From Chinchilla lanigera (Eukaryota; Chordata; Mammalia; Rodentia; Chinchillidae), in contig NW_004955484.1 in NCBI RefSeq assembly GCF_000276665.1, positions 5,526,444 through 5,590,443 on the forward strand: a stretch of 64,000 bases of DNA, in the 5' to 3' direction. The notes beneath the pieces are model-generated. The model did no database searches and was not told the origin of the DNA. It saw only the letters and a list, made by a program, of their open reading frames with translations. This document shows positions 23,870 to 35,544 of the stretch, one piece after another (position 1 is the first letter of the stretch; every line of letters begins with the position of its first letter). Made by a program: the position numbers and the translations under genes.

Positions 23870-24214
23870 TAGTCTGTCTCAGTCACTTTGCTCGTCACTG
23901 AGATACGATACCCGACACCCAAAACTTAAAGGAGAGGTTTATGTTGGCTCAAGTTTTCAGTTCATAGTTCGCCAGCCCCAAGGCAGGAAGGGCCTGGGCG
24001 GAGGAAAGCTGCTTGTGTCAAGGGATCCAGGAAGCAGAGACATTCAAGGAAGGAGCCAGGAAGGAACACACACACTTCCAGGTCATGCCGTCAGGGACCC
24101 GCCCCTTCTGACCACACCCACTTCCCACAGCAAACCAGCTACTGCAACCCCATAGTCCAATCACCTCTCAAGCACATGAGGCCTTGGGGTCATTTTAGAT
24201 CTAAACTATAACGC
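23870..24214 (-). repeat. MaLR-type (ERVL-MaLR) LTR relic
   Basis: In antisense orientation it shows the arrangement of MLT1/MST-like LTRs: GTCTGTCTCAGTCACTTTGC, a 'gaggtttatgttggctca' A/T segment that is the reverse of the polyadenylation zone, ATAGTCCAATCACCTCTCAA, and a final TTTTAGATCTAAACTATAAC. This is a solo LTR relic with no viral coding sequence. Confidence 0.5.
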
Positions 24215-25483
24215 TACTCCCAGAAAACCTACGAAATAGCATACAAGCTAAAAATAAACCTTTGTGACTACCATCTTCATTTATCAAATATTTCTTGGTT
24301 GATTTTTCTTCTATTTCTCCAAAATAATCCCATTTAAAATTTCAGCTTCTTATTAGATAGTCTCAAAGTATTTCTTCCCTAGATTCTCAGAAAAAGGAAA
24401 GGAAAAATAGTAATTTTGCAATGGACAAGCCAAAAAGGAACCATCAAAGCCAAGTGGCCAAACTTGATACCCTCAATAAAGAGACAAATCACTATCATGG
24501 ACCCCCTGATGACACATACCAGGAGGAACACAACACGACCTTTTTAGAACTTCTACCAAAACACACAGCCTAATTCTTATCATAAGGAAACATAAAGCAA
24601 ACCCGAATTGAAGGGTACTCTACAAAATAACTGGCTTTTCAAATATATCAGGATCGTAAAAGAGAACAGAAAGACTGAGGAACTAGTATAGGTGAAAAGA
24701 CATTAAAAAGACTAGACAGCTGAATGTAACTTGTGATCTGAGATGTTCTTTTCATATAAAGGACATTGTTTAGAAAACATGAATAAGACCTGTAAATATG
24801 CACTAACACCTTGAGACATAAAAGGGCATGTCTGAAATGGCTCAGAAAAAAATAATGTGCATAGCTATGTGTATCTATGTATCATACACATATATGGAGA
24901 GAAAGAAAATGTACAAGAGAAAACTTGATAAAGCAAGTGTAAAATGCTTACATTTGAGCAAGCTGGGTAAAAGTGTATGAGAAGTCTTTTTAGTAGTACA
25001 CTATTTTCCTGAAAGCCTGAAATTCTATCAAGCTTTTCAAAATTTTAAAGAAAGCACAAATTGAAAATAAGATTCCTAACATCTCTAAACCAATTATGGA
25101 ATTTCTCTAGTTTTAAGTATTTGCAATTATATACATTACACATATTTTAGCTCATATACAAATTATACTTACTATAGTTTCCATGTTATTAATGAAAATA
25201 AAATGTTAAATAGAAATAGAGCTCTTAGCACTTGTAGTTCCCTCAAGACAACCAGCCCAAAAATCAACCTATTACTCCTATTTCTTAAGTCTTTCTCTTA
25301 GTCAGGGTTCAACACATGTGAAAATTTCCTATACTATGAATTTATTTAGGAGATTATGGGAAAGATGAGCGCTTTTATGATTTTGTTTTTAATAAATCCA
25401 TGCTATTCACACTTGTAATTCTCGTTTTCTTTCAGAGAGTAGAGGGGGAAACGGAAAAAACTAGTTTCAAAAGATGGAAGAAA

Positions 25484-25586
25484 GGGGCTGGGGATTTAGC
25501 TCAGCGGCAAAGTGCCTGCCTGGCAAGCGCAAGGTCGTAAGTTCAGTTCCCGGTACCTGAGAAAAACCAAAAAAAAAAAAAAAAAA
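25484..25586 (+). mobile_element. ID SINE (tRNA-derived)
   Basis: GGGGCTGGGGATTTAGCTCA body, both internal Pol III boxes, GGTACCTGAGAAAAACC and a long poly(A). A perfect 13-bp target-site duplication, AAGATGGAAGAAA, lies at 25471-25483 and 25587-25599. The intact duplication and long A-tail point to a recent insertion. Confidence 0.94.
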
Positions 25587-26354
25587 AAGATGGAAGAAAA
25601 TGGGGCAATTTTAGTCCTTCTAGCTTGACTTGCTTGCTGGAACCTGACCAAAGGCCTGAGCTCACATGACACTTCTATACTGTCTTCCTCTGTCTGCTTA
25701 ATGCCTACCCATCCTTCCAAGTACAGGCTCACCCTCACCTTGGAGCTTCCTCCGCAACCCACCCCAAGAGTTCCTCACACCTGGGAAGGTCTTGGAGATT
25801 TACTGTCCTGCTCCATTGTCTGGCACTAACCAAGGAGCACCTTGAACCCTGCTAACGTTGTACGTACATGTGAGTCATCCCTGAAAGAGACTGCAGGCAA
25901 GGATTTCTTCTATTTTTTCCTCTTCCCTCACTGCAACTAGTGTTTATCACTAACATAGGTTTAATAAACACCTGTAAAGCTCACTATGCCCCAATGTTTT
26001 CAATACAAAAGCGAGGGGAACTTGTCATTGAATAACCTTGAAAGGACACTGGAGAAAATGGTAGATGTTTCTCATACATACTTAGAGCTCCTAGAACATA
26101 AATTTGCACTTGTGTAACTTCCCTCTTCCATGGGAATTCATGCACATGATTTCATTTTATCTTATTAGTAGGATGAGATTTGTTCTTGATGAATCTGTAG
26201 CACTACAGCTACGTGTCATCCTTCCATTATCACTACATGTTTATAGATTTTCCCCTTTATTACTCATTTTATTTTTTCCATCAAGTGTATTTCATATATG
26301 AGGTAGTAATTACCAGGTTCTCTACTCCTTACACTTAAAGTTTGCCAATTTTTT

Positions 26355-26640
26355 TAATCATAAAAGGAGTAAGTGCCTATTATTGAAAACATTGAAAAGA
26401 GAAAAAGGTGCAAAGGAAATAAAAATCATCACAATCAGTTATAACAACAGAAGTGTTGTTATAACTGATTATGATATATATTTTTTAAAAGGAAATTTTG
26501 GCAATTATATTGGCTTTGTCTTGCTTCTCCCCGCTCCGTCTATGAGCTTTCTTCCATATCCTTAAATATTAATCAACAATATTATTCTTAATGGCTACCT
26601 AGATTTCCATCACATAATTGTGATATAGTTTACTTAATCT
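26355..26640. repeat. Possible decayed LINE-like A-rich segment containing a hairpin
   Basis: TTATTGAAAACATTGAAAAG and GGAAATAAAAATCATCAC recall a common old LINE motif ('gaaaatttggaaaatacagaaaag ... aaaataaaaatca'). The family is uncertain. A perfect inverted repeat lies inside at 26433-26470. Confidence 0.35.
26433..26470. repeat. Perfect 16-bp inverted repeat with a 6-base loop
   Basis: Left arm AATCAGTTATAACAAC (26433-26448), loop AGAAGT, right arm GTTGTTATAACTGATT (26455-26470). The arms are exactly complementary. With a 3-base bulge (26430-26432) another 5 pairs can form (26425-26429 with 26471-26475). Confidence 0.95.
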
Positions 26641-26749
26641 CCTCCTTATATTTTCAAAAGATGTAGGGCTGAGACTTCTAATTGCCTTCTTAATCACTGT
26701 TCCTTGCTAACAGAACACTTGTTTTATTCAGGGTACACTGCCCTTAGTT

Positions 26750-27060
26750 AAAAACTATATGAACTGTGTCCTGAGTTCCAGCCAATGAGTTAGAGAATAA
26801 GTGGGTGGGGCTTCAAGAGCTTTTGCAAGAAGCCAATCTGGCAGCACATGCGCTCAGGCTGACGTACCGCCTCCTGCCCAGAGCTCAGGTGTGGCAGCCA
26901 TTTTGAGACCACGCGGAGACTAGCAGCTTGGTGAGAAGAGCTTCATGGAATGATGGAAATTTGCAGTGGAACCTTTCCACCCTGAGCCTGACTGCCCTGC
27001 TCCCAAGGCTGCTTATAAGAGGAAAAAATAAAATTCCTCACTCATGTAAAGCAACCGTGG
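26750..27060 (+). repeat. Possible ancient LTR or DNA-type repeat, unclassified
   Basis: GTTCCAGCCAATGAGTTAGA, then GTGGCAGCCATTTTGAGACC, then GGCTGCTTATAAGAGG and AAAAAATAAAATTCC give a promoter-to-polyA arrangement like an old mammalian LTR. I cannot assign a family; a unique promoter-like sequence is the alternative. Confidence 0.35.
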
Positions 27061-30000
27061 GGGTATCTCTGTAGTCCACAGCTGCATGCCTAGAAATAGC
27101 AGAAGGTGTTCACCCACTCTCTCCTGTCTTTATAATCTGTATAAAGAACCAAGACTTCACGCTACGCTACGTCTCAGAATTTCTGTGGTCCGTTCGTCCA
27201 TGTGAGATAAAACTCCTAGGCAGGACAGCTGTGGCACCTCTCTTCCTGTCACTGAGAACTGCCACGTCTGCTGGTGCTGGGCTCCCCCGAAGGACTTCAC
27301 AGAGAACTGTAGGGGCCTGCATTTGTTCACAGTCAGTGTTTACAACCCAAGCTCAAAGTAACCAAGAAAGCTGCTCCTGGCTGACTCAGGCAACTTCCGT
27401 AACAGAATTCCAAAATACAGGCCATGGGGCTACTTGGCACACTCTCCCATCCGGTACACAGCCAGTTGGGAGCGGCAGATGCCTGAAACCTGGGGCAGGC
27501 CCTGAGCTCTGGGTCCCATTCTCAGCAGGAAGCTCTGGTTTGGTTCTGAGCCCAGTTCTGTAAGGAGGCCTCGGATCCAGTAGAGGCTTTCAATATTCTC
27601 AGGCCCAACCCTCAAGTGACCCTTGAAGGAGTATGTGACTGTACACATGGCCTGCCAAGAGCCGGGCTACCTACTCACACAGCTGCTGGGTTGAAGCCTC
27701 AGTGCAGCTTTTACTAGGCAAGGAACTCAAGTGGCAGCTGCTAATAGAAAAACTCTGATGAACAAGAAGTCTTCTCCAATGAACAAGTCTCCTACCTATA
27801 AAAACAGCACATAAAGTACTCTAAAGCTCTCAAAAATTTAAGAGTTAAACGAACTGCCACCTTAAGTCAGGTTTCACGAGAAGGCAGGGCTTTGATACTT
27901 CTGCTTAAAATGTGCAAGTCAAGTTTCCAATCTTGGTAAGACCAGACAGTAAAGACTATGGCATTGTCGGGAGATACCATCTGCCTGGTCTGGGGGTTGG
28001 ACCACAACAGCCAGGCCTTTGCAGGGTTTTACTGCTGTACAGCTGAGGGAGACTGTGCTGAACCTGTGTGGCACATCCACACCAGGTGATCTGACAACTG
28101 GGTTAACTTTGAAAATAAGCCCATTTTTCAGTCCTAAAGGGAAACATGAGCCAAAAGTCCCGTTAATCTAGGATCCTTGTTACTCAGTTTTACCAGAACT
28201 TATAAGACAGTTTTTCTATTCCAAAACAAAAAGCCTCTCTTTATCCCAACTTTGCTATTTCATTAAAAAAAAAAAAAAAACAGACGTTTGCTTATGTAAC
28301 TTCTGAGTTCTTGGCCTCAAGCAAGTCTTCAAAATACCTGGGTTCAACTATTTCACTGTGATTATACAGACCTCAGAAGAATCTAATAGAAGAAAATTTC
28401 ACTGTTCTTTGTGGATTTCAACTCCTTCAGCAAGAAAAGGTTTGAGGAGCTGGGCTTGCTTGAGAACCACAATAGAGTAAGTGAACAGTTGGAGTTTCTT
28501 CTCTCTTAGCTTAATGAAAGCTCTGAGCGCCTATGACAAAGGAGAGCTGGAGGTAGACAGGAAGTTCATGAGATGCTGGCCACGAATCAGTGTTGTCACA
28601 GCCTGCCCTGGTCAGCCCCCCGGCCTCAAGCCACTTCCTCCCCACAAGGCACTGCCCACTGCAGAGTTTTATTAACCAAATGCTTGGAGGTTTCTGTATA
28701 TTTATATTACCTCCTTTTCTCTCCTATTCTACCAGGGCATGTTGGAAAAAAAAGTTATGATAAACTTTAATAAAAACAAAATTAAAATGATTAAACCTTT
28801 CATATCCTTTAGAGATAATCTCTCTTCTGCTGGCTGGTCAAATCTGGAAGAAAACAAATGCAAACCGTAGCTTGCTGCTGCTTTTCAATTTTTTTCCCCC
28901 CTAAAGAAACAAATAGAAAAAACTGCCTGTGGCCAGATTTTTAAAATAAATTAAATTTGTCCTCACACACGGCAGCCAGGTGTGGTTGAAACACTCTTTC
29001 CAAATATTCATGATATGTGCCAAAATCCCTCTCTCCTGGGGCCTTTCCATGCAAGTGAGACAATCTCAAAGGGACAGGGACCATGGGCGGGAACTCGAGG
29101 AGTCATTCCAAAATAGGTATTGAGAAAAAATCACTATTTCCCAATTAACCCTGTAACTGAGCCTTACAGAAGGACTAGCCCTTCTCTGCCCACCACATAT
29201 CCCCCCAAAAACTCCAAAACAAAAAGCCAGTCTACAATCCTGATTAAAGAAAAGCCCAGAGAAAACACTACAGCACGGCACAAATCTCCCTGGTCTTATG
29301 TGTTCTAAGGAAGTCTTCAGATCCGCCTGGGGTCTGGGCACATGTCCACAGAGAATGAAATGGCTGCGGAATTAGATCAGGCTGTCTGTCAAAGGACAGC
29401 TAGACATGGAAGTCAGAGGTGGGTCACCAGCGCCCCCCTCCCCAGAATGAGATAATGACCTCTGGTCACAAAGCACTAGGGACACCAAGAGAACAAAGGT
29501 GTTAAAGGTACTGGGCTTTCTTTGGATTACAGTATGTAATAATGAGATGAAATCTTTGTCCTCGAAATAAACATCACCATCTTATACCCGAAAATGTTCT
29601 GCAAAAGAAACCACACATCAGATGGGCAGTGGGAGGGGGACATCTTAATGGACATCAGATGTTGTAGCACGTCCTGTGTCTCTCATTTTTCGTGTCTGGT
29701 GTTTTCATTGTGGTACAGATGATTCATCCTCAGGCAAAAGGACAAAAGTCCTCCCTGTGCTGCATACTCGGGCAGGGTCACCCAGCATGGATTCTGTATG
29801 TGGAACAAAACTGCCATCCCTGGAGCTAAGCGGAGAGGCCCACAGAGCTTCACCGATGACGATAAACCTCGTCCTCACTGTCCAGGATTGACACAAGTTC
29901 GCTTCCCCATGCAGCTGTCCTGTACTCCAGGTTATGAGGAAGGCGGCACGTGGTGGCACCACCACCCCTCCCTGCCTGAAGAAGTTTTATCGGGGAGGGG

Positions 30001-30078
30001 GCTTAGATAACTCATGCCTGAATGACAGTGGACACGTGAGCCATGCTGCCACAGAAACTTGAACAGGTTAAGTCACAC
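27060..30078. other. Mostly unique intron, nothing identified
   Basis: No exon, RNA gene or clear repeat is recognised. There is an A-run at about 28264-28280, and an AT-rich low-repeat patch at 28760-28970 with several TTAAA and ATTAAA cores. Confidence 0.45.
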
Positions 30079-30080
30079 CC

Positions 30081-30113
30081 CTGCCCTGCCCTGCCCTGCT
30101 CTGCCCTGCCCTG
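30081..30113 (+). repeat. (CTGCC)n pentamer repeat
   Basis: About six to seven tandem CTGCC units with one CTGCT variant; a short pentanucleotide microsatellite. Confidence 0.85.
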
Positions 30114-30114
30114 A

Positions 30115-32780
30115 TCAGAGCCTTCTAGTAACTTCCAATCATGAGCAAATTCCAAATGCCCTCACACCCTGCCAGGGTCCATGGGACAGGCCCTGGCTGC
30201 ATCTCCTAGCATGCCCCTCTCTGGCCTCTGCCAGCCTCTTGCTCCTCCGGCCAGTCCCGTGTCTGTGTGTGGGGTCCTCAGGCATGTGCTCTGCCTCCCT
30301 GCCCCGCCTCCTCAGCTCCAAAGAGAGAACACTGACTCCTTACACAAAACAGCCCCCATCTGCCTGCATCTCACTGGGCTGGGTGTTGATAGCACTCGGC
30401 ATCCTACAGTTATTTGGGGTTTGCAGGCTCCCCCAAAGAGGGATAAGTCCAGGCTGTTTTCTCTCTACTGGCTGATTCCCAGACCCTAAAGTGGCACCTG
30501 GCTATCCTGAGGACAGTGTCAGTGTTTGTAAGACAAAAGAACTCTACTTTGGGACTCCGGCCACATTTTCCACGGCCAAGGTGCCTTCCCAGAGGAGTGA
30601 GTAAAGTCAAAGATCAACCACTTCCTCAACCTCAGAGTAGAACAGAATGGAGCAGTGGTGACACAGACTGAGTTAGGCAGGGGGCCGGGTGACAGAAAGA
30701 GGTTAGATAAGGGACACAGAAACCTAGGCGAGAGGAAGAATTACCACTGGCTTTCAATAGTAGGTAACTCCAGTCTACAACAACCTGCGGCATATTTCAA
30801 GATAAGTAGAAAAGAAGAGTATAGATGTTCCCAGCACGTACAAATGATTCACATTGGGGGATATGGAAGTGCTTACTGCTCTGACTTAATTATATATTGT
30901 ATTCAAGTATCAAACTACCGCCCTGTACCCCCATACAGTGTACAAATGCGATGCCTCCATAATAAATACATTGTCTACCTTCCCTTTCTTGTCTATCGTG
31001 ACCTCTTTAGTTCCAAACTCTTGAGCATCTCCCTGGCCTCTTGAAACCTTTTTCCTTTGGATTTTCTTCCTCCTCTTATTGCCTACTTTTGTTATTGCTC
31101 TCTTAATAATTCAAAGCCTGCCATTCGAAAGTTCAGTTCACATCTACTACAAAATCCCACTCATTTGCACAAAAATACCCAGAGTGGGCTCTCGTTTGCT
31201 TGGCTGGTGGCCAGACCATGTTCCCATCACATAAACCTCTCGTGAGGTTCTGGTGCTGGTGACAGATGGGCTGGATGCCACTCAAGTGAAGGCCCTGCCT
31301 GAGCCAGCCAGCCTGGAGCTGCTCCTTCCACTCTGTGGGGTTCTCCATGCCTCTGGAATTAACTGACAATCATAGAAAGGTTTCTTCTGTTGGGAGAACC
31401 ATGCAAACCATTTCTGATTCTCAGGGAGCCCACACATTACTCATTTCTCACTTCATCTCAGGGTTCTTTCCTTTCTACATTGATAGATGCAGCGATGGAT
31501 CTGACTGTTTTCTGGAGATGAAGAACCCCACCCCTGGGGCAGAATGCTACAGTGGCTGGCAGAGTGCACAGCAAGGAGGCAGGACCCAGCGGGAGGAGCA
31601 ATGCGATGGGCTCCAGGCCTCTGTTCCACATCCTGGCTCCACCACGGTCTACAGCAGCACCACTCTTGAGATCTTCTGCAGGGAAGGAAATGGCCTCACC
31701 TATACTGCCCAGGAGAGGAAGCTGCGTGTGCCACGGAGGCTAGCAGTCTGGAACAGTGGGAAACTGGAGACAAGAGGCACCCCTGACAAAGACACTGGGG
31801 TACACATACTTTGAGATAAAGGAAGGTCCAGGTGGAGGGCAGCTTCGATGCCTACATCTCAGCTTGAATCTAGAGATGATCAGTAGGAGGAATGGGATGC
31901 ACACATCTCTCTGGACACAAGTGGGGGACAGGCCCCAAATAAACACTACTCAGAGTCAAAATTTACACACTGGTGCCTTTATATGATGTCTAACTTGGAG
32001 TACAGGATGTAGAATCTGGCAAACCAAGGGAAAATAAGTACTTCAGTAATTTCAGCAGCTAAACTCTTTTGGATGGGAGCTCCACCAATTTATACCACAC
32101 TGAAATCTATTCTATCAACAGATCATTGAATGGGCAAAGGATCTTGGGGGCATTACCATAATCAGAGCAAAAAATCTAGGGCGAGCAAACACCGCACAAA
32201 TCCCGGATGTGCTGCTCGATCCTGGAAAGCAGTGTGGGCAGCAGAGAAGAGGCAGTGTTTCCACAGTCCTCCCACTCGAGCCTGATAGGCGGGCCTGCTG
32301 GAGCAGCCTCGGCAAGGGCAGATTTTATTGATGCTAGACTGTCCAGTCTGATAGGAACAAGAGGATCCCCACATGGAGCTGGCTGTCAGTCCCCTTGGAT
32401 TCACCAGAAGGGAGGTTTGAACAAGGGCTGCATCAGGACAGCAGAGGGGACAGTCCCAGTAAGACAGGCTCAGCAGACAGGGCTCTTCTCTTTCCCGCTC
32501 TGTCCTAGTGGACTGCTCTGGGCACTGAAGGCTTCGTTGGGAGGGTCTGTGCAAGGAGGTCTCTGAGAAGCCAGTGCTGAGTACAGCAAGGCAGGGATGG
32601 CCTGCTGGGTGCTCAGAGCACTGCCAGATGCTGCGTCCAAGGTCCTTGCCACCTCCCTTACCTCTACCTTCACCATTTACATTCCTGCCACCCAAAAGCA
32701 ACCAAGAGTACTTTTAGGTATCAGAGAGTTCACAATACCGACTAAATTGTGCTGCTCCCCAGTTCCCCCAGGAGTAGCCA
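30115..32780. other. Unique intron, nothing identified
   Basis: The ORFs at 31335-31814 and 32162-32701 (minus) are the longest here and show no domain, signal peptide or family resemblance. No repeats were confidently recognised. Confidence 0.45.
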
Positions 32781-32784
32781 ATAC

Positions 32785-33093
32785 CTGAGTAATGAATGAC
32801 TGTGTTTAGACAAAGGGGCTTTCTAGAGGTAATTAAGTTAAAACGAGACATTCAGGATGGGCCCTAATAAAATCCACATTAGAAGAAGGGTCAGAACATA
32901 CAGTGAGGTGCCGGGGTGCTCACACATGGACAAGGGCCATGTGGGGAGACGAGGAAAGGCGGCCATCTGCAAGCCAGAGAGGCTTCAACAGAAACCAAAT
33001 CACCAACACCCTGACCTCAAACTTCCAGCTCCAGAACTGACAGAAAATAAATTTCTTTTGTCCAAGCCATCCATTTAGCAAACTAATACAGTC
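32785..33093 (+). repeat. MaLR-type (MLT1-like) LTR relic
   Basis: Sense-orientation signature of an MLT1-like LTR: GGTAATTAAGTTAAAACGAG, GGGCCCTAATAAAATCCACA, GCGGCCATCTGCAAGCCAGA, TTCCAGCTCCAGAACTGACA and GAAAATAAATTTCTTTTGTC, with the AATAAA polyadenylation signal in its expected place. It is a solo LTR without internal viral sequence. It lies in the opposite orientation to the relic at 23870-24214. Confidence 0.75.
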
Positions 33094-33159
33094 TGTAAGG
33101 AAAAACTGAAGCCAGTAAACAGTGAGAGAAAAAAATGTAAAAGCTCTTTCCTGACTTTG

Positions 33160-33470
33160 TGAGAAAATGACCACTTTGAACGAAATTTTGGGTTAAAACA
33201 ATAGATAGGCCTGTTTCAAGAAAATCACATACTGTCAACTTCTTAATATTCTAATTAGACAGAGGTCAAGGACCTTTCATAAGCAATAAATAGCTCCTTT
33301 TATTAGCATATGCACAAAAGGTCTCAAGACAGTCTTTAGGTATAAAGCTATGAAAAAAAAACACTCTTACATCCACTCTGAAAAACACATTTTTACAAAG
33401 TCCTTTCAAAGTCCCACAAAATTGCTAATGGAAAATGGTTTCAAATGGCAAAACCAAAATTAAATGCCTA
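33160..33470. promoter_or_regulatory. Candidate conserved AT-rich non-coding block
   Basis: Unique AT-rich sequence with homeodomain cores (TTCTAATTAGACAG) and TTATTAGCATATG, and no repeat resemblance. This is a weak candidate based only on composition and motif density. Confidence 0.22.
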
Positions 33471-35214
33471 TTTGGAGACACATTTGCCCCAAACTGAGTA
33501 AAGAATATAGAAAGAAAGAGGGAGAGGCAAGGAAAGACCCTACCCAGGCCAGCAGAAATAGGCGGCTGGCAGGTTCCACACTTCTTTAAAACTCAGGCCA
33601 AAGAGTCTATGCGGAACACAGCACACTCCTCGCATGGGTCTATGGGAAATCTGAGGGTTCCTATGGAGGAACATGGCACTGCCCAGCCCAACATGCTAGA
33701 CTGCTCCATCCCCCCATGCTGGCTACTGAAATAGCCATGATTCACGTATCATTGTGAAGCACTGGAAATTTGGCTAGTACCACAGAGAAACTGAAACTGA
33801 ACTGAACTTTAATAGAGGATCCAGAGAAGTTCCTTTGGGGCTTTCAAGGGACCTGGAAGCCCCAGGACCAGCAAAGATACAGGCGGGTCTTATACTGCTT
33901 TACGAGGCCACAAAACTTTCCACTGCTAGTCAGTGTTTGAAAAAAAATCATTTGAAACTATAATTCTTATAATTGGGTCACAGTTTGAAGGGGGTCCCTT
34001 AACATCTATATGTCTGAGAAGAAACCTTTGAGCTATTTCTGCTCGCAAAGAGATGCATGTTCTATTTCCTCCCCGGCCCCCTACGAAGGTTGGAAGCAAG
34101 TTTCATACAGGATGTAAGTAGCCCCAGAAATGATTTCTTGGACATTCCCAAGTGCAAATTATCACTTCTATTAAAAATACACTGGGAGCAATGAAGGCAG
34201 GATTAAGCCTGGAAGCTGGGATGGGGAGCTATATGGGAGGGGTCTGCATGTATGACTGGACACACGTGGATGGTCACTGCTGCATGCTACAGGCCGTTAT
34301 AAGCCACCACCCCCCCCCAAGAAAGCCAGGGACAGAACCACCAATTCCCAAGCCACCAAAATGCCTCTCACCAGCTAGCTGTCCATATCCATGTCTTAAG
34401 CTTTCAGGTTTCTTAAACACCCCTTTCCATGAGTACTTGGAATACTGTAAGGTAAAGGCCGCACAAAGTAACAGCTGCTATGACATCATATTCTATGGCT
34501 CCATTAGAGGGTCCCTGTGTCACTGGTCTCTGATGCACCAAGTAGGGTCTCTGACATGTGCAGATATTTAAAGAGGGGACCCACCCCAAGGGTTCAGCCA
34601 CCCCCCCAGACACAATGTCTCTCCTAACTCCAGTAACCACCAAAAGGCACCCTTTTTCCTTTTTTCTTTTCTTGCTGTCACTTGGTATCACCCACCCTGG
34701 TATCACCAGTAAGAAGCAGCCACAGTGCTGTATCTCCCAGAGCGGTTGGTGCTGAGTGGCCGCAGGACACACACTGGTACCTACTCAAGGGGGTAGCCCA
34801 GAGGACATGCCAGAACCCCGGCTAAGAACAATGCTAGCTGGTGGGGAAGTATATAGCTATGCTCCAGAGTGAGATACTGAAGTAACACGAAGTTACTAAC
34901 TGGGTAGCTCTGATCATCCCATAACAGTAAAGCAACTAGCAAAGGCTGACGCAGAATAAAAGGATGAAGATTGAGAACCATGGTCACTTGGGCTACTGCA
35001 GCCAGGACAACTTCTAAAAAGGGCAGCGTCCCGCATGGCACTCGTCTCTCTGAAGCAGACGGAGGGAATACAGGTTAGGTGGGAGCTGTAGAGCGTGGCT
35101 CCACTGCCCAGGCGACACCCTGGTGATGTCACATGCTCTCCAGAGAGACCTTTCCAGCCCCACAGCATGCGGCAGCAGGGAAGCAGCACTCCGCAAATGT
35201 CCACCTTCAACAGA

Positions 35215-35340
35215 CCAGCTCATTAGCATATTTTGCAGAGAGCCAGCAGAAAAGTTTAATTGCCCTTAATTACCCAGTTCAAGAAGGCTCCTGGATAATG
35301 GCCTTCAGATTTCTTGCCTGGTATCCACGCAATTTCCTTG
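35215..35340. promoter_or_regulatory. Candidate conserved non-coding block
   Basis: CTCATTAGCATATTTTGCAG followed by GTTTAATTGCCCTTAATTAC gives three homeodomain-type TAAT cores within 60 bases in repeat-free DNA. An enhancer is inferred, not shown. Confidence 0.28.
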
Positions 35341-35493
35341 ACTCTGGCTTCATTATAGCCCTAACTCAGAGGCAAAAGCCCTTCCAAAGATGGCTTTCCA
35401 CAGGACTCTGACATTCGTCGGTTGTCACTATAAAGAGTTCTTGTATGAGAAGTCAGACCTTCAGCTTTCACACTGCTCTGGTGTGCATGCTTT

Positions 35494-35542
35494 TGTGTGT
35501 GTGTGTGTGTGTGTGGGTGTGTGTGTGTGGGTGCATGTGTGC
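35494..35542 (+). repeat. (GT)n microsatellite
   Basis: About 24 GT units with GG interruptions; a typical dinucleotide repeat. Confidence 0.9.
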
Positions 35543-35544
35543 GC

